From: Hirudinaria manillensis
Taxonomy: Eukaryota > Annelida > Clitellata > Hirudinida > Hirudinidae
Direction of reading: 5' to 3'
Assembly (NCBI GenBank): GCA_034509925.1
Contig: CM067533.1
Span: forward strand, 7,866,035-7,930,034
DNA: 64,000 bases
Part shown: one piece after another, positions 41,901-56,900 of the stretch
Numbering within the stretch: position 1 is the stretch's first letter
Layout: every line of letters starts with the position of its first letter
The notes under the pieces: generated by a model
The model's database searches: none
The model's input: only the letters and a program-made list of their open reading frames with translations
What the model was told of the DNA's origin: nothing
Translations under genes and position numbers: made by a program

Positions 41901-44900
41901 CCCTATTCTACTGTTTCTGAGACCACTGGGACCGTCGAATCGACATCAGCCTCGACAGTCAGTGCCGGTACCAGCGAAACTACTACTGTTCCAACAGCAG
42001 AATCTTCCATTTCCTCCGCTAGCATAGGATCGACCGAGTCTACCAGCGTCGGGTCAACGGAAACCACGACAGCCTATTCTACTGTTTCTGAGACCACTGC
42101 GACCGTCGAATCGACATCGGCCTCGACAGTCAGTGCCGGTACCAGCGAAACTACCACTGTTCCAAGAGCAGAATCTTCCATTTCCTCCGCTAGCCTAGGA
42201 TCGACCGAGTCTACCAGCGTCGGGTCAACGGAATCCACGACAGCCTATTCTACTATTGCTGAAACCACGAGTACCATCGAATCGACATCAGCCTCGACAG
42301 TCAGTGCCGGTACCAGCGAAACTACCACTGTTCCAACAGCAGAATCTTCCATTTCTTCCGCTAGCATAGGATCGACCGAGTCTACCAGCGTCGGGTCAAC
42401 GGAAACCACGACACCCTATTCTACTGTTTCTGAAACAACTGCGACCGTCGAATCGATATCAGCCTCGACAGTCAGTGCCGGTACCAGCGAAACTACCACT
42501 GTTCCAACAGCAGAATCTTCCATTTCCTCCGCTAGCATAGGATCGACCGAGTCAACCAGCGTCGGGTCAACGGAAACCACGACACCCTATTCTATTGTTT
42601 CTGAGACCACTGCGACCGTCGAATCGACATCAGCCTCGACAGTCAGTGCCGGTACGAGCGAAACTACCACTGTTCCAACAGCAGAATCTTCCATTTCCTC
42701 CGCTAGCATAGGATCGACCGAGTCAACCAGCGTCGGGTCAACGGAAACCACGACTCCCTATTCTACTGTTTCTGAGACCACTGCGACCGTCGAATCGACA
42801 TCGGCCTCGACAGTCAGTGCCGGTACCATCGAAACTACCACTGTTCCAACAGCAGAATCTTCCATTTCCTCCGCTAGCATAGGATCGACCGAGTCAACCA
42901 GCGTCGGGTCAACGGAAACCACGACACCCTATTCTACTGTTTCTGAGACCACTGGGACCGTCGAATCGACATCAGCCTCGACAGTCAGTGCCGGTACCAG
43001 CGAAACTACTACTGTTCCAACAGCAGAATCTTCCATTTCCTCCGCTAGCATAGGATCGACCGAGTCTACCATCGTCGGGTCAACGGAAACCACGACAGCC
43101 TATTCTACTGTTTCTGAGACCACTGCGACCGTCGAATCGACATCGGCCTCGACAGTCAGTGCCGGTACCAGCGAAACTACCACTGTTCCAAGAGCAGAAT
43201 CTTCCATTTCCTCCGCTAGCATAGGATCGACCGAGTCTACCAGCGTTCCGTCAACGGAATCCACGACAGCCTATTCTACTATTGCTGAAACCACGAGTAC
43301 CGTCGAATCGACATCAGCCTCGACAGTCAGTGCCGGTACCAGCGAAACTACCACTGTTCCAACAGCAGAATCTTCCATTTCCTCCGCTAGCATAGGATCG
43401 ACCGAGTCTACCAGCGTTCCGTCAACGGAATCCACGACAGCCTATTCTACTATTGCTGAAACCACGAGTACCGTCGAATCGACATCGGCCTCGACAGTCA
43501 GTGCCGGTACCAGCGAAACTACCACTGTTCCAACAGCAGAATCTTCCATTTCTTCCGCTAGCATAGGATCGACCGAGTCTACCAGCGTCGGGTCAACGGA
43601 AACCACGACACCCTATTCTACTGTTTCTGAAACAACTGCGACCGTCGAATCGACATCAGCCTCGACAGTCAGTGCCGGTACCAGCGAAACTACCACTGTT
43701 CCAACAGCAGAATCTTCCATTTCCTCCGCTAGCATAGGATCGACCGAGTCTACCAGCGTCGGGTCAACGGAAACCACGACAGCCTATTCTACTGTTTCTG
43801 AGACCACTGCGACCGTCGAATCGACATCGGCCTCGACAGTCAGTGCCGGTACCAGCGAAACTACCACTGTTCCAAGAGCAGAATCTTCCATTTCCTCCGC
43901 TAGCATAGGATCGACCGAGTCTACCAGCGTCGGGTCAACGGAATCCACGACAGCCTATTCTACTATTGCTGAAACCACGAGTACCATCGAATCGACATCA
44001 GCCTCGACAGTCAGTGCCGGTACCAGCGAAACTACCACTGTTCCAACAGCAGAATCTTCCATTTCTTCCGCTAGCATAGGATCGACCGAGTCTACCAGCG
44101 TCGGGTCAACGGAAACCACGACACCCTATTCTACTGTTTCTGAAACAACTGCGACCGTCGAATCGACATCAGCCTCGACAGTCAGTGCCGGTACCAGCGA
44201 AACTACCACTGTTCCAACAGCAGAATCTTCCATTTCCTCCGCTAGCATAGGATCGACCGAGTCAACCAGCGTCGGGTCAACGGAAACCACGACACCCTAT
44301 TCCATTGTTTCTGAGACCACTGCGACCGTCGAATCGACATCAGCCTCGACAGTCAGTGCCGGTACGAGCGAAACTACCACTGTTCCAACAGCAGAATCTT
44401 CCATTTCCTCCGCTAGCATAGGATCGACCGAGTCAACCAGCGTCGGGTCAACGGAAACCACGACACCCTATTCTACTGTTTCTGAGACCACTGCGACCGT
44501 CGAATCGACATCGGCCTCGACAGTCAGTGCCGGTACCATCGAAACTACCACTGTTCCAACAGCAGAATCTTCCATTTCCTCCGCTAGCATAGGATCGACC
44601 GAGTCAACCAGCGTCGGGTCAACGGAAACCACGACACCCTATTCTACTGTTTCTGAGACCACTGGGACCGTCGAATCGACATCAGCCTCGACAGTCAGTG
44701 CCGGTACCAGCGAAACTACTACTGTTCCAACAGCAGAATCTTCCATTTCCTCCGCTAGCATAGGATCGACCGAGTCTACCAGCGTCGGGTCAACGGAAAC
44801 CACGACAGCCTATTCTACTGTTTCTGAGACCACTGCGACCGTCGAATCGACATCGGCCTCGACAGTCAGTGCCGGTACCAGCGAAACTACCACTGTTCCA

Positions 44901-47900
44901 AGAGCAGAATCTTCCATTTCCTCCGCTAGCATAGGATCGACCGAGTCTACCAGCGTTCCGTCAACGGAATCCACGACAGCCTATTCTACTATTGCTGAAA
45001 CCACGAGTACCGTCGAATCGACATCAGCCTCGACAGTCAGTGCCGGTACCAGCGAAACTACCACTGTTCCAACAGCAGAATCTTCCATTTCCTCCGCTAG
45101 CATAGGATCGACCGAGTCTACCAGCGTTCCGTCAACGGAATCCACGACAGCCTATTCTACTATTGCTGAAACCACGAGTACCGTCGAATCGACATCGGCC
45201 TCGACAGTCAGTGCCGGTACCAGCGAAACTACCACTGTTCCAACAGCAGAATCTTCCATTTCTTCCGCTAGCATAGGATCGACCGAGTCTACCAGCGTCG
45301 GGTCAACGGAAACCACGACACCCTATTCTACTGTTTCTGAAACAACTGCGACCGTCGAATCGACATCAGCCTCGACAGTCAGTGCCGGTACCAGCGAAAC
45401 TACCACTGTTCCAAGAGCAGAATCTTCCATTTCCTCCGCTAGCATAGGATCGACCGAGTCTACCAGCGTCGGGTCAACGGAATCCACGACAGCCTATTCT
45501 ACTATTGCTGAAACCACGAGTACCATCGAATCGACATCAGCCTCGACAGTCAGTGCCGGTACCAGCGAAACTACCACTGTTCCAACAGCAGAATCTTCCA
45601 TTTCTTCCGCTAGCATAGGATCGACCGAGTCTACCAGCGTCGGGTCAACGGAAACCACGACACCCTATTCTACTGTTTCTGAAACAACTGCGACCGTCGA
45701 ATCGACATCAGCCTCGACAGTCAGTGCCGGTACCAGCGAAACTACCACTGTTCCAACAGCAGAATCTTCCATTTCCTCCGCTAGCATAGGATCGACCGAG
45801 TCAACCAGCGTCGGGTCAACGGAAACCACGACACCCTATTCTATTGTTTCTGAGACCACTGCGACCGTCGAATCGACATCAGCCTCGACAGTCAGTGCCG
45901 GTACCAGCGAAACTACCACTGTTCCAACAGCAGAATCTTCCATTTCCTCCGCTAGCATAGGATCGACCGAGTCTACCAGCGTCGGGTCAACGGAAACCAT
46001 TACACCCTATTCTACTGTTTCTGAGACCACTGCGACCGTCGAATCGACATCGGCCTCGACAGTCAGTGCCGGTACCAGCGAAACTACCACTGTTCCAACA
46101 GCAGAATCTTCCATTTCCTCCGCTAGCATAGGATCGACCGAGTCTACCAGCGTCGGGTCAACGGAAACCACGACACCCTATTCTACTGTTTCTGAGACCA
46201 CTGCGACCGTCGAATCGACATCAGCCTCGACAGTCAGTGCCGGTACCAGCGAAACTACTACTGTTCCAACAGCAGAATCTTCCATTTCCTCCGCTAGCAT
46301 AGGATCGACCGAGTCTACCAGCGTCGGGTCAACGGAAACCACGACAGCCTATTCTACTGTTTCTGAGACCACTGCGACCGTCGAATCGACATCGGCCTCG
46401 ACAGTCAGTGCCGGTACCAGCGAAACTACCACTGTTCCAAGAGCAGAATCTTCCATTTCCTCCGCTAGCATAGGATCGACCGAGTCTACCAGCGTTCCGT
46501 CAACGGAATCCACGACAGCCTATTCTACTATTGCTGAAACCACGAGTACCGTCGAATCGACATCAGCCTCGACAGTCAGTGCCGGTACCAGCGAAACTAC
46601 CACTGTTCCAACAGCAGAATCTTCCATTTCCTCCGCTAGCATAGGATCGACCGAGTCTACCAGCGTTCCGTCAACGGAATCCACGACAGCCTATTCTACT
46701 GTTTCTGAAACAACTGCGACCGTCGAATCGACATCAGCCTCGACAGTCAGTGCCGGTACCAGCCAAACTACCACTGTTCCAACAGCAGAATCTTCCATTT
46801 CCTCCGCTAGCATAGGATCGACCGAGTCTACCAGCGTTCCGTCAACGGAATCCACGACAGCCTATTCTACTATTGCTGAAACCACGAGTACCGTCGAATC
46901 GACATCGGCCTCGACAGTCAGTGCCGGTACCAGCGAAACTACCACTGTTCCAACAGCAGAATCTTCCATTTCCTCCGCTAGCATAGGATCGACCGAGTCT
47001 ACCAGCGTCGGGTCAACGGAAACCACGACACCCTATTCTACTGTTTCTGAGACCACTGCGACCGTCGAATCGACATCAGCCTCGACAGTCAGTGCCGGTA
47101 CCAGCGAAACTACCACTGTTCCAACAGCAGAATCTTCCATTTCCTCCGCTAGCATAGGATCGACCGAGTCTACCAGCGTCGGGTCAACGGAAACCACGAC
47201 AGCCTATTCTACTGTTTCTGAGACCACTGCGACCGTCGAATCGACATCGGCCTCGACAGTCAGTGCCGGTACCAGCGAAACTACCACTGTTCCAAGAGCA
47301 GAATCTTCCATTTCCTCCGCTAGCATAGGATCGACCGAGTCTACCAGCGTCGGGTCAACGGAATCCACGACAGCCTATTCTACTATTGCTGAAACCACGA
47401 GTACCGTCGAATCGACATCAGCCTCGACAGTCAGTGCCGGTACCAGCGAAACTACCACTGTTCCAACAGCAGAATCTTCCATTTCCTCCGCTAGCATAGG
47501 ATCGACCGAGTCTACCAGCGTTCCGTCAACGGAATCCACGACAGCCTATTCTACTATTGCTGAAACCACGAGTACCGTCGAATCGACATCGGCCTCGACA
47601 GTCAGTGCCGGTACCAGCGAAACTACCACTGTTCCAACAGCAGAATCTTCCATTTCCTCCGCTAGCATAGGATCGACCGAGTCTACCAGCGTCGGGTCAA
47701 CGGAATCCACGACAGCCTATTCTACTATTGCTGAAACCACGAGTACCGTCGAATCGACATCAGCCTCGACAGTCAGTGCCGGTACCAGCGAAACTACCAC
47801 TGTTCCAACAGCAGAATCTTCCATTTCCTCCGCTAGCATAGGATCGACCGAGTCTACCAGCGTTCCGTCAACGGAATCCACGACAGCCTATTCTACTATT

Positions 47901-50900
47901 GCTGAAACCACGAGTACCGTCGAATCGACATCAGCCTCGACAGTCAGTGCCGGTACCAGCGAAACTACCACTGTTCCAACAGCAGAATCTTCCATTTCCT
48001 CCGCTAGCATAGGATCGACCGAGTCTACCAGCGTCGGGTCAACGGAATCCACGACAGCCTATTCTACTATTGCTGAAACCACGAGTACCATCGAATCGAC
48101 ATCAGCCTCGACAGTCAGTGCCGGTACCAGCGAAACTACCACTGTTCCAACAGCAGAATCTTCCATTTCCTCCGCTAGCATAGGATCGACCGAGTCTACC
48201 AGCGTCGGGTCAACGGAAACCACGACACCCTATTCTACTGTTTCTGAAACAACTGCGACCGTCGAATCGACATCAGCCTCGACAGTCAGTGCCGGTACCA
48301 GCGAAACTACCACTGTTCCAACAGCAGAATCTTCCATTTCCTCCGCTAGCATAGGATCGACCGAGTCAACCAGCGTCGGGTCAACGGAAACCACGACACC
48401 CTATTCTATTGTTTCTGAGACCACTGCGACCGTCGAATCGACATCAGCCTCGACAGTCAGTGCCGGTACGAGCGAAACTACCACTGTTCCAACAGCAGAA
48501 TCTTCCATTTCCTCCGCTAGCATAGGATCGACCGAGTCAACCAGCGTCGGGTCAACGGAAACCACGACACCCTATTCTACTGTTTCTGAGACCACTGCGA
48601 CCGTCGAATCGACATCGGCCTCGACAGTCAGTGCCGGTACCATCGAAACTACCACTGTTCCAACAGCAGAATCTTCCATTTCCTCCGCTAGCATAGGATC
48701 GACCGAGTCAACCAGCGTCGGGTCAACGGAATCCACGACAGCCTATTCTACTATTGCTGAAACCACGAGTACCGTCGAATCGACATCAGCCTCGACAGTC
48801 AGTGCCGGTACCAGCGAAACTACCACTGTTCCAACAGCAGAATCTTCCATTTCCTCCGCTAGCATAGGATCGACCGAGTCTACCAGCGTTCCGTCAACGG
48901 AATCCACGACAGCCTATTCTACTATTGCTGAAACCACGAGTACCGTCGAATCGACATCGGCCTCGACAGTCAGTGCCGGTACCAGCGAAACTACCACTGT
49001 TCCAACAGCAGAATCTTCCATTTCTTCCGCTAGCATAGGATCGACCGAGTCTACCAGCGTCGGGTCAACGGAAACCACGACACCCTATTCTACTGTTTCT
49101 GAAACAACTGCGACCGTCGAATCGACATCAGCCTCGACAGTCAGTGCCGGTACCAGCGAAACTACCACTGTTCCAACAGCAGAATCTTCCATTTCCTCCG
49201 CTAGCATAGGATCGACCGAGTCTACCAGCGTTCCGTCAACGGAATCCACGACAGCCTATTCTACTATTGCTGAAACCACGAGTACCGTCGAATCGACATC
49301 AGCCTCGACAGTCAGTGCCGGTACCAGCGAAACTACCACTGTTCCAACAGCAGAATCTTCCATTTCCTCCGCTAGCATAGGATCGACCGAGTCTACCAGC
49401 GTTCCGTCAACGGAATCCACGACAGCCTATTCTACTATTGCTGAAACCACGAGTACCGTCGAATCGACATCGGCCTCGACAGTCAGTGCCGGTACCAGCG
49501 AAACTACCACTGTTCCAACAGCAGAATCTTCCATGTCAACCGCAAGCATAGGATCGACCGAGTCTACCAGCGTCGGGTCAACGGAAACCATTACACCCTA
49601 TTCTACTGTTTCTGAGACCACTGCGACCGTCGAATCGACATCAGCCTCGACAGTCAGTGCCGGTACCAGCGAAACTACCACTGTTCCAACAGCAGAATCT
49701 TCCATTTCCTCCGCTAGCATAGGATCGACCGAGTCTACCAGCGTTCCGTCAACGGAATCCACGACAGCCTATTCTACTATTGCTGAAACCACGAGTACCG
49801 TCGAATCGACATCGGCCTCGACAGTCAGTGCCGGTACCAGCGAAACTACCACTGTTCCAACAGCAGAATCTTCCATTTCCTCCGCTAGCATAGGATCGAC
49901 CGAGTCTACCAGCGTCGGGTCAACGGAAACCACGACACCCTATTCTACTGTTTCTGAGACCACTGCGACCGTCGAATCGACATCAGCCTCGACAGCCAGT
50001 GCCGGTACCAGCGAAACTACTACTGTTCCAACAGCAGAATCTTCCATTTCCTCCGCTAGCATAGGATCGACCGAGTCTACCAGCGTCGGGTCAACGGAAA
50101 CCACGACAGCCTATTCTACTGTTTCTGAGACCACTGCGACCGTCGAATCGACATCGGCCTCGACAGTCAGTGCCGGTACCAGCGAAACTACCACTGTTCC
50201 AAGAGCAGAATCTTCCATTTCCTCCGCTAGCATAGGATCGACCGAGTCTACCAGCGTCGGGTCAACGGAATCCACGACAGCCTATTCTACTATTGCTGAA
50301 ACCACGAGTACCGTCGAATCGACATCAGCCTCGACAGTCAGTGCCGGTACCAGCGAAACTACCACTGTTCCAACAGCAGAATCTTCCATTTCCTCCGCTA
50401 GCATAGGATCGACCGAGTCTACCAGCGTTCCGTCAACGGAATCCACGACAGCCTATTCTACTATTGCTGAAACCACGAGTACCGTCGAATCGACATCGGC
50501 CTCGACAGTCAGTGCCGGTACCAGCGAAACTACCACTGTTCCAACAGCAGAATCTTCCATTTCCTCCGCTAGCATAGGATCGACCGAGTCTACCAGCGTC
50601 GGGTCAACGGAATCCACGACAGCCTATTCTACTATTGCTGAAACCACGAGTACCGTCGAATCGACATCAGCCTCGACAGTCAGTGCCGGTACCAGCGAAA
50701 CTACCACTGTTCCAACAGCAGAATCTTCCATTTCCTCCGCTAGCATAGGATCGACCGAGTCTACCAGCGTTCCGTCAACGGAATCCACGACAGCCTATTC
50801 TACTTTTGCTGACACCACGAGTACCGTCGAATCGACATCGGCCTCGACAGTCAGTGCCGGTACCAGCGAAACTACCACTGTTCCAACAGCAGAATCTTCC

Positions 50901-53900
50901 ATTTCCTCCGCTAGCATAGGATCGACCGAGTCTACCAGCGTCGGGTCAACGGAAACCACGACACCCTATTCTACTGTTTCTGAGACCACTGCGACCGTCG
51001 AATCGACATCAGCCTCGACAGCCAGTGCCGGTACCAGCGAAACTACTACTGTTCCAACAGCAGAATCTTCCATTTCCTCCGCTAGCATAGGATCGACCGA
51101 GTCTACCAGCGTCGGGTCAACGGAAACCACGACAGCCTATTCTACTGTTTCTGAGACCACTGCGACCGTCGAATCGACATCGGCCTCGACAGTCAGTGCC
51201 GGTACCAGCGAAACTACCACTGTTCCAAGAGCAGAATCTTCCATTTCCTCCGCTAGCATAGGATCGACCGAGTCTACCAGCGTCGGGTCAACGGAATCCA
51301 CGACAGCCTATTCTACTATTGCTGAAACCACGAGTACCGTCGAATCGACATCAGCCTCGACAGTCAGTGCCGGTACCAGCGAAACTACCACTGTTCCAAC
51401 AGCAGAATCTTCCATTTCCTCCGCTAGCATAGGATCGACCGAGTCTACCAGCGTTCCGTCAACGGAATCCACGACAGCCTATTCTACTATTGCTGAAACC
51501 ACGAGTACCGTCGAATCGACATCGGCCTCGACAGTCAGTGCCGGTACCAGCGAAACTACCACTGTTCCAACAGCAGAATCTTCCATTTCCTCCGCTAGCA
51601 TAGGATCGACCGAGTCTACCAGCGTCGGGTCAACGGAATCCACGACAGCCTATTCTACTATTGCTGAAACCACGAGTACCGTCGAATCGACATCAGCCTC
51701 GACAGTCAGTGCCGGTACCAGCGAAACTACCACTGTTCCAACAGCAGAATCTTCCATTTCCTCCGCTAGCATAGGATCGACCGAGTCTACCAGCGTTCCG
51801 TCAACGGAATCCACGACAGCCTATTCTACTATTGCTGAAACCACGAGTACCGTCGAATCGACATCAGCCTCGACAGTCAGTGCCGGTACCAGCGAAACTA
51901 CCACTGTTCCAACAGCAGAATCTTCCATTTCCTCCGCTAGCATAGGATCGACCGAGTCTACCAGCGTTCCGTCAACGGAATCCACGACAGCCTATTCTAC
52001 TATTGCTGAAACCTCGAGTACCGTCGAATCGACATCGGCCTCGACAGTCAGTGCCGGTACCAGCGAAACTACCACTGTTCCAAGAGCAGAATCTTCCATT
52101 TCCTCCGCTAGCATAGGATCGACCGAGTCTACCAGCGTCGGGTCAACGGAAACCACGACAGCCTATTCTACTGTTTCTGAGACCACTGCGACCGTCGAAT
52201 CGACATCGGCCTCGACAGTCAGTGCCGGTACCAGCGAAACTACCAATGTTCCAAGAGCAGAATCTTCCATTTCCTCCGCTAGCATAGGATCGACCGAGTC
52301 TACCAGCGTCGGGTCAACGGAATCCACGACAGCCTATTCTACTATTGCTGAAACCACGAGTACCATCGAATCGACATCAGCCTCGACAGTCAGTGCCGGT
52401 ACCAGCGAAACTACCACTGTTCCAACAGCAGAATCTTCCATTTCTTCCGCTAGCATAGGATCGACCGAGTCTACCAGCGTCGGGTCAACGGAAACCACGA
52501 CACCCTATTCTACTGTTTCTGAAACAACTGCGACCGTCGAATCGACATCAGCCTCGACAGTCAGTGCCGGTACCAGCGAAACTACCACTGTTCCAACAGC
52601 AGAATCTTCCATTTCCTCCGCTAGCATAGGATCGACCGAGTCAACCAGCGTCGGGTCAACGGAAACCACGACACCCTATTCTATTGTTTCTGAGACCACT
52701 GCGACCGTCGAATCGACATCAGCCTCGACAGTCAGTGCCGGTACGAGCGAAACTACCACTGTTCCAACAGCAGAATCTTCCATTTCCTCCGCTAGCATAG
52801 GATCGACCGAGTCAACCAGCGTCGGGTCAACGGAACCCACGACACCCTATTCTACTGTTTCTGAGACCACTGCGACCGTCGAATCGACATCGGCCTCGAC
52901 AGTCAGTGCCGGTACCATCGAAACTACCACTGTTCCAACAGCAGAATCTTCCATTTCCTCCGCTAGCATAGGATCGACCGAGTCAACCAGCGTCGGGTCA
53001 ACGGAAACCACGACACCCTATTCTACTGTTTCTGAGACCACTGGGACCGTCGAATCGACATCAGCCTCGACAGTCAGTGCCGGTACCAGCGAAACTACTA
53101 CTGTTCCAACAGCAGAATCTTCCATTTCCTCCGCTAGCATAGGATCGACCGAGTCTACCAGCGTCGGGTCAACGGAAACCACGACAGCCTATTCTACTGT
53201 TTCTGAAACCACGAGTACCGTCGAATCGACATCGGCCTCGACAGTCAGTGCCGGTACCAGCGAAACTACCACTGTTCCAACAGCAGAATCTTCCATTTCC
53301 TCCGCTAGCATAGGATCGACCGAGTCTACCAGCGTCGGGTCAACGGAAACCACGACACCCTATTCTACTGTTTCTGAGACCACTGCGACCGTCGAATCGA
53401 CATCAGCCTCGACAGTCAGTGCCGGTACCAGCGAAACTACTACTGTTCCAACAGCAGAATCTTCCATTTCCTCCGCTAGCATAGGATCGACCGAGTCTAC
53501 CAGCGTTCCGTCAACGGAATCCACGACAGCCTATTCTACTATTGCTGAAACCACTGCGACCGTCGAATCGACATCGGCCTCGACAGTCAGTGCCGGTACC
53601 AGCGAAACTACCACTGTTCCAAGAGCAGAATCTTCCATTTCCTCCGCTAGCATAGGATCGACCGAGTCTACCAGCGTCGGGTCAACGGAATCCACGACAG
53701 CCTATTCTACTATTGCTGAAACCACGAGTACCGTCGAATCGACATCAGCCTCGACAGTCAGTGCCGGTACCAGCGAAACTACCACTGTTCCAACAGCAGA
53801 ATCTTCCATTTCCTCCGCTAGCATAGGATCGACCGAGTCTACCAGCGTTCCGTCAACGGAATCCACGACAGCCTATTCTACTATTGCTGAAACCACGAGT

Positions 53901-56900
53901 ACCGTCGAATCGACATCGGCCTCGACAGTCAGTGCCGGTACCAGCGAAACTACCACTGTTCCAACAGCAGAATCTTCCATTTCCTCCGCTAGCATAGGAT
54001 CGACCGAGTCTACCAGCGTCGGGTCAACGGAATCCACGACAGCCTATTCTACTATTGCTGAAACCACGAGTACCGTCGAATCGACATCAGCCTCGACAGT
54101 CAGTGCCGGTACCAGCGAAACTACCACTGTTCCAACAGCAGAATCTTCCATTTCCTCCGCTAGCATAGGATCGACCGAGTCTACCAGCGTTCCGTCAACG
54201 GAATCCACGACAGCCTATTCTACTATTGCTGAAACCACGAGTACCGTCGAATCGACATCAGCCTCGACAGTCAGTGCCGGTACCAGCGAAACTACCACTG
54301 TTCCAACAGCAGAATCTTCCATTTCCTCCGCTAGCATAGGATCGACCGAGTCTACCAGCGTTCCGTCAACGGAATCCACGACAGCCTATTCTACTATTGC
54401 TGAAACCACGAGTACCGTCGAATCGACATCGGCCTCGACAGTCAGTGCCGGTACCAGCGAAACTACCACTGTTCCAAGAGCAGAATCTTCCATTTCCTCC
54501 GCTAGCATAGGATCGACCGAGTCTACCAGCGTCGGGTCAACGGAAACCACGACAGCCTATTCTACTGTTTCTGAGACCACTGCGACCGTCGAATCGACAT
54601 CGGCCTCGACAGTCAGTGCCGGTACCAGCGAAACTACCACTGTTCCAACAGCAGAATCTTCCATTTCCTCCGCTAGCATAGGATCGACCGAGTCTACCAG
54701 CGTCGGGTCAACGGAATCCACGACAGCCTATTATACTGTTTCTGAGACCACTGGCACCGTCGAATCGACATCAGCCTCGACAGTCAGTGCCGGTACCAGC
54801 GAAACTACTACTGTTCCAACAGCAGAATCTTCCATTTCCTCCGCTAGCATAGGATCGACCGAGTCTACCAGCGTCGGGTCAACGGAAACCACGACACCCT
54901 ATTCTACTGTTTCTGAGACCACTGGGACCGTCGAATCGACATCAGCCTCGACAGTTAGTGCCGGTACCAGCGAAACTACTACTGTTCCAACAGCAGAATC
55001 TTCCATTTCCTCCGCTAGCATAGGATCGACCGAGTCTACCAGCGTCGGGTCAACGGAATCCACGACAGCCTATTCTACTATTGCTGAAACCACGAGTACC
55101 GTCGAATCGACATCAGCCTCGACAGTCAGTGCCGGTACCAGCGAAACTACCACTGTTCCAACAGCAGAATCTTCCATTTCCTCCGCTAGCATAGGATCGA
55201 CCGAGTCTACCAGCGTTCCGTCAACGGAATCCACGACAGCCTATTCTACTATTGCTGAAACCACGAGTACCGTCGAATCGACATCGGCCTCGACAGTCAG
55301 TGCCGGTACCAGCGAAACTACCACTGTTCCAAGAGCAGAATCTTCCATTTCCTCCGCTAGCATAGGATCGACCGAGTCTACCAGCATCGGGTCAACGGAA
55401 TCCACGACAGCCTACTATACTGTTTCTGAGACCACTGGGACCGTCGAATCGACATCAGCCTCGACAGTCAGTGCCGGTACCAGCGAAACTACTACTGTTC
55501 CAACAGCAGAATCTTCCATTTCCTCCGCTAGCATAGGATCGACCGAGTCTACCAGCGTCGGGTCAACGGAAACCACGACACCCTATTCTACTGTTTCTGA
55601 GACCACTGCGACCGTCGAATCGACATCGGCCTCGACAGTCAGTGCCGGTACCAGCGAAACTACCACTGTTCCAACAGCAGAATCTTCCATTTCCTACGCT
55701 AGCATAGGTTCGACCGAGTCTACCAGCGTCGGGTCAACGGAAACCACGACAGCCTATTCTACTGTTTCTGAGACCACTGCGACCGTCGAATCGACATCGG
55801 CCTCGACAATCAGTGCCGGTACCAGCGAAACTACCACTGTTCCAACAGCAGAATCTTCCATTTCCTCCGCTAGCATAGGATCGACCGAGTCTACCAGCGT
55901 CGGGTCAACGGAATCCACGACAGCCTATTCTACTATTGCTGAAACCACGAGTACCGTCGAATCGACATCGGCCTCGACAATCAGTGCCGGTACCAGCGAA
56001 ACTACCACTGTTCCAACAGCAGAATCTTCCATTTCCTCCGCTAGCATAGGATCGACCGAGTCTACCAGCGTCGGGTCAACGGAAACCATTACACCCTATT
56101 CTACTGTTTCTGAGACCACTGCGACCGTCGAATCGACATCAGCCTCGACAGTCAGTGCCGGTACCAGCGAAACTACCACTGTTCCAACAGCAGAATCTTC
56201 CATTTCCTACGCTAGCATAGGATCGACCGAGTCTACCAGCGTCGGGTCAACGGAATCCACGACAGCCTATTCTACTGTTTCTGAGACCACTGCGACCGTC
56301 GAATCAACATCAGCCTCGACAGTTGGTTTCGGCATCGGGGAATCAACCTCTTCAAAGCCCGCATTTAGCGAATCCAGTGTTGGAATTTTTGTAACTTCTG
56401 GATTACAGTCTTCTGTCTCTTCCTCTATTTTCTCCCATCCCCCATCCAGTATTGACTCAGGCTTATCAAGTAAATTTTCTATTGTTTAGTTTTTCCTACC
56501 TATCAAGGGGTTTATTTTTTTAACTTTTTTTGCTTCAGGTTCTTCACCATTTTCAGTATCAGTTAATGTATCTTTGGAAAGTTCCATATTTCCACTTTCT
56601 ACAGCATATATCTCTCAAGTTTCCGACTCTGTATTTTCTACAACCTCTAGTCCCAGTTTACTCTCTATGACATTGTCATCATCTGCAGGTTAGATTTTTG
56701 AGTTTCTTGGTTGTTCAATCTATTCTTTTATTAATTTCTTATTCTTGTCATTTAAGGGTCCTGTCCTCCTTATTACTGTCCGTTTTGCTCATCTGACTAC
56801 GATTGCAAAACAAATCAAAAACTAGTTTTATGCTCTTACTCTGTTAGTCTTATATAATTTATTTAACATTTTTATACAACGTAGCACTGAATTGAGATAT

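Noticed and set aside
11938..56324. CRISPR array or satellite DNA interpretation of the tandem repeats
   Set aside because: Units are contiguous without unique spacers, are in one reading frame behind a signal peptide and continue into domain exons. The 171-bp length matching primate alpha satellite is a coincidence, as the sequence is coding and unrelated.
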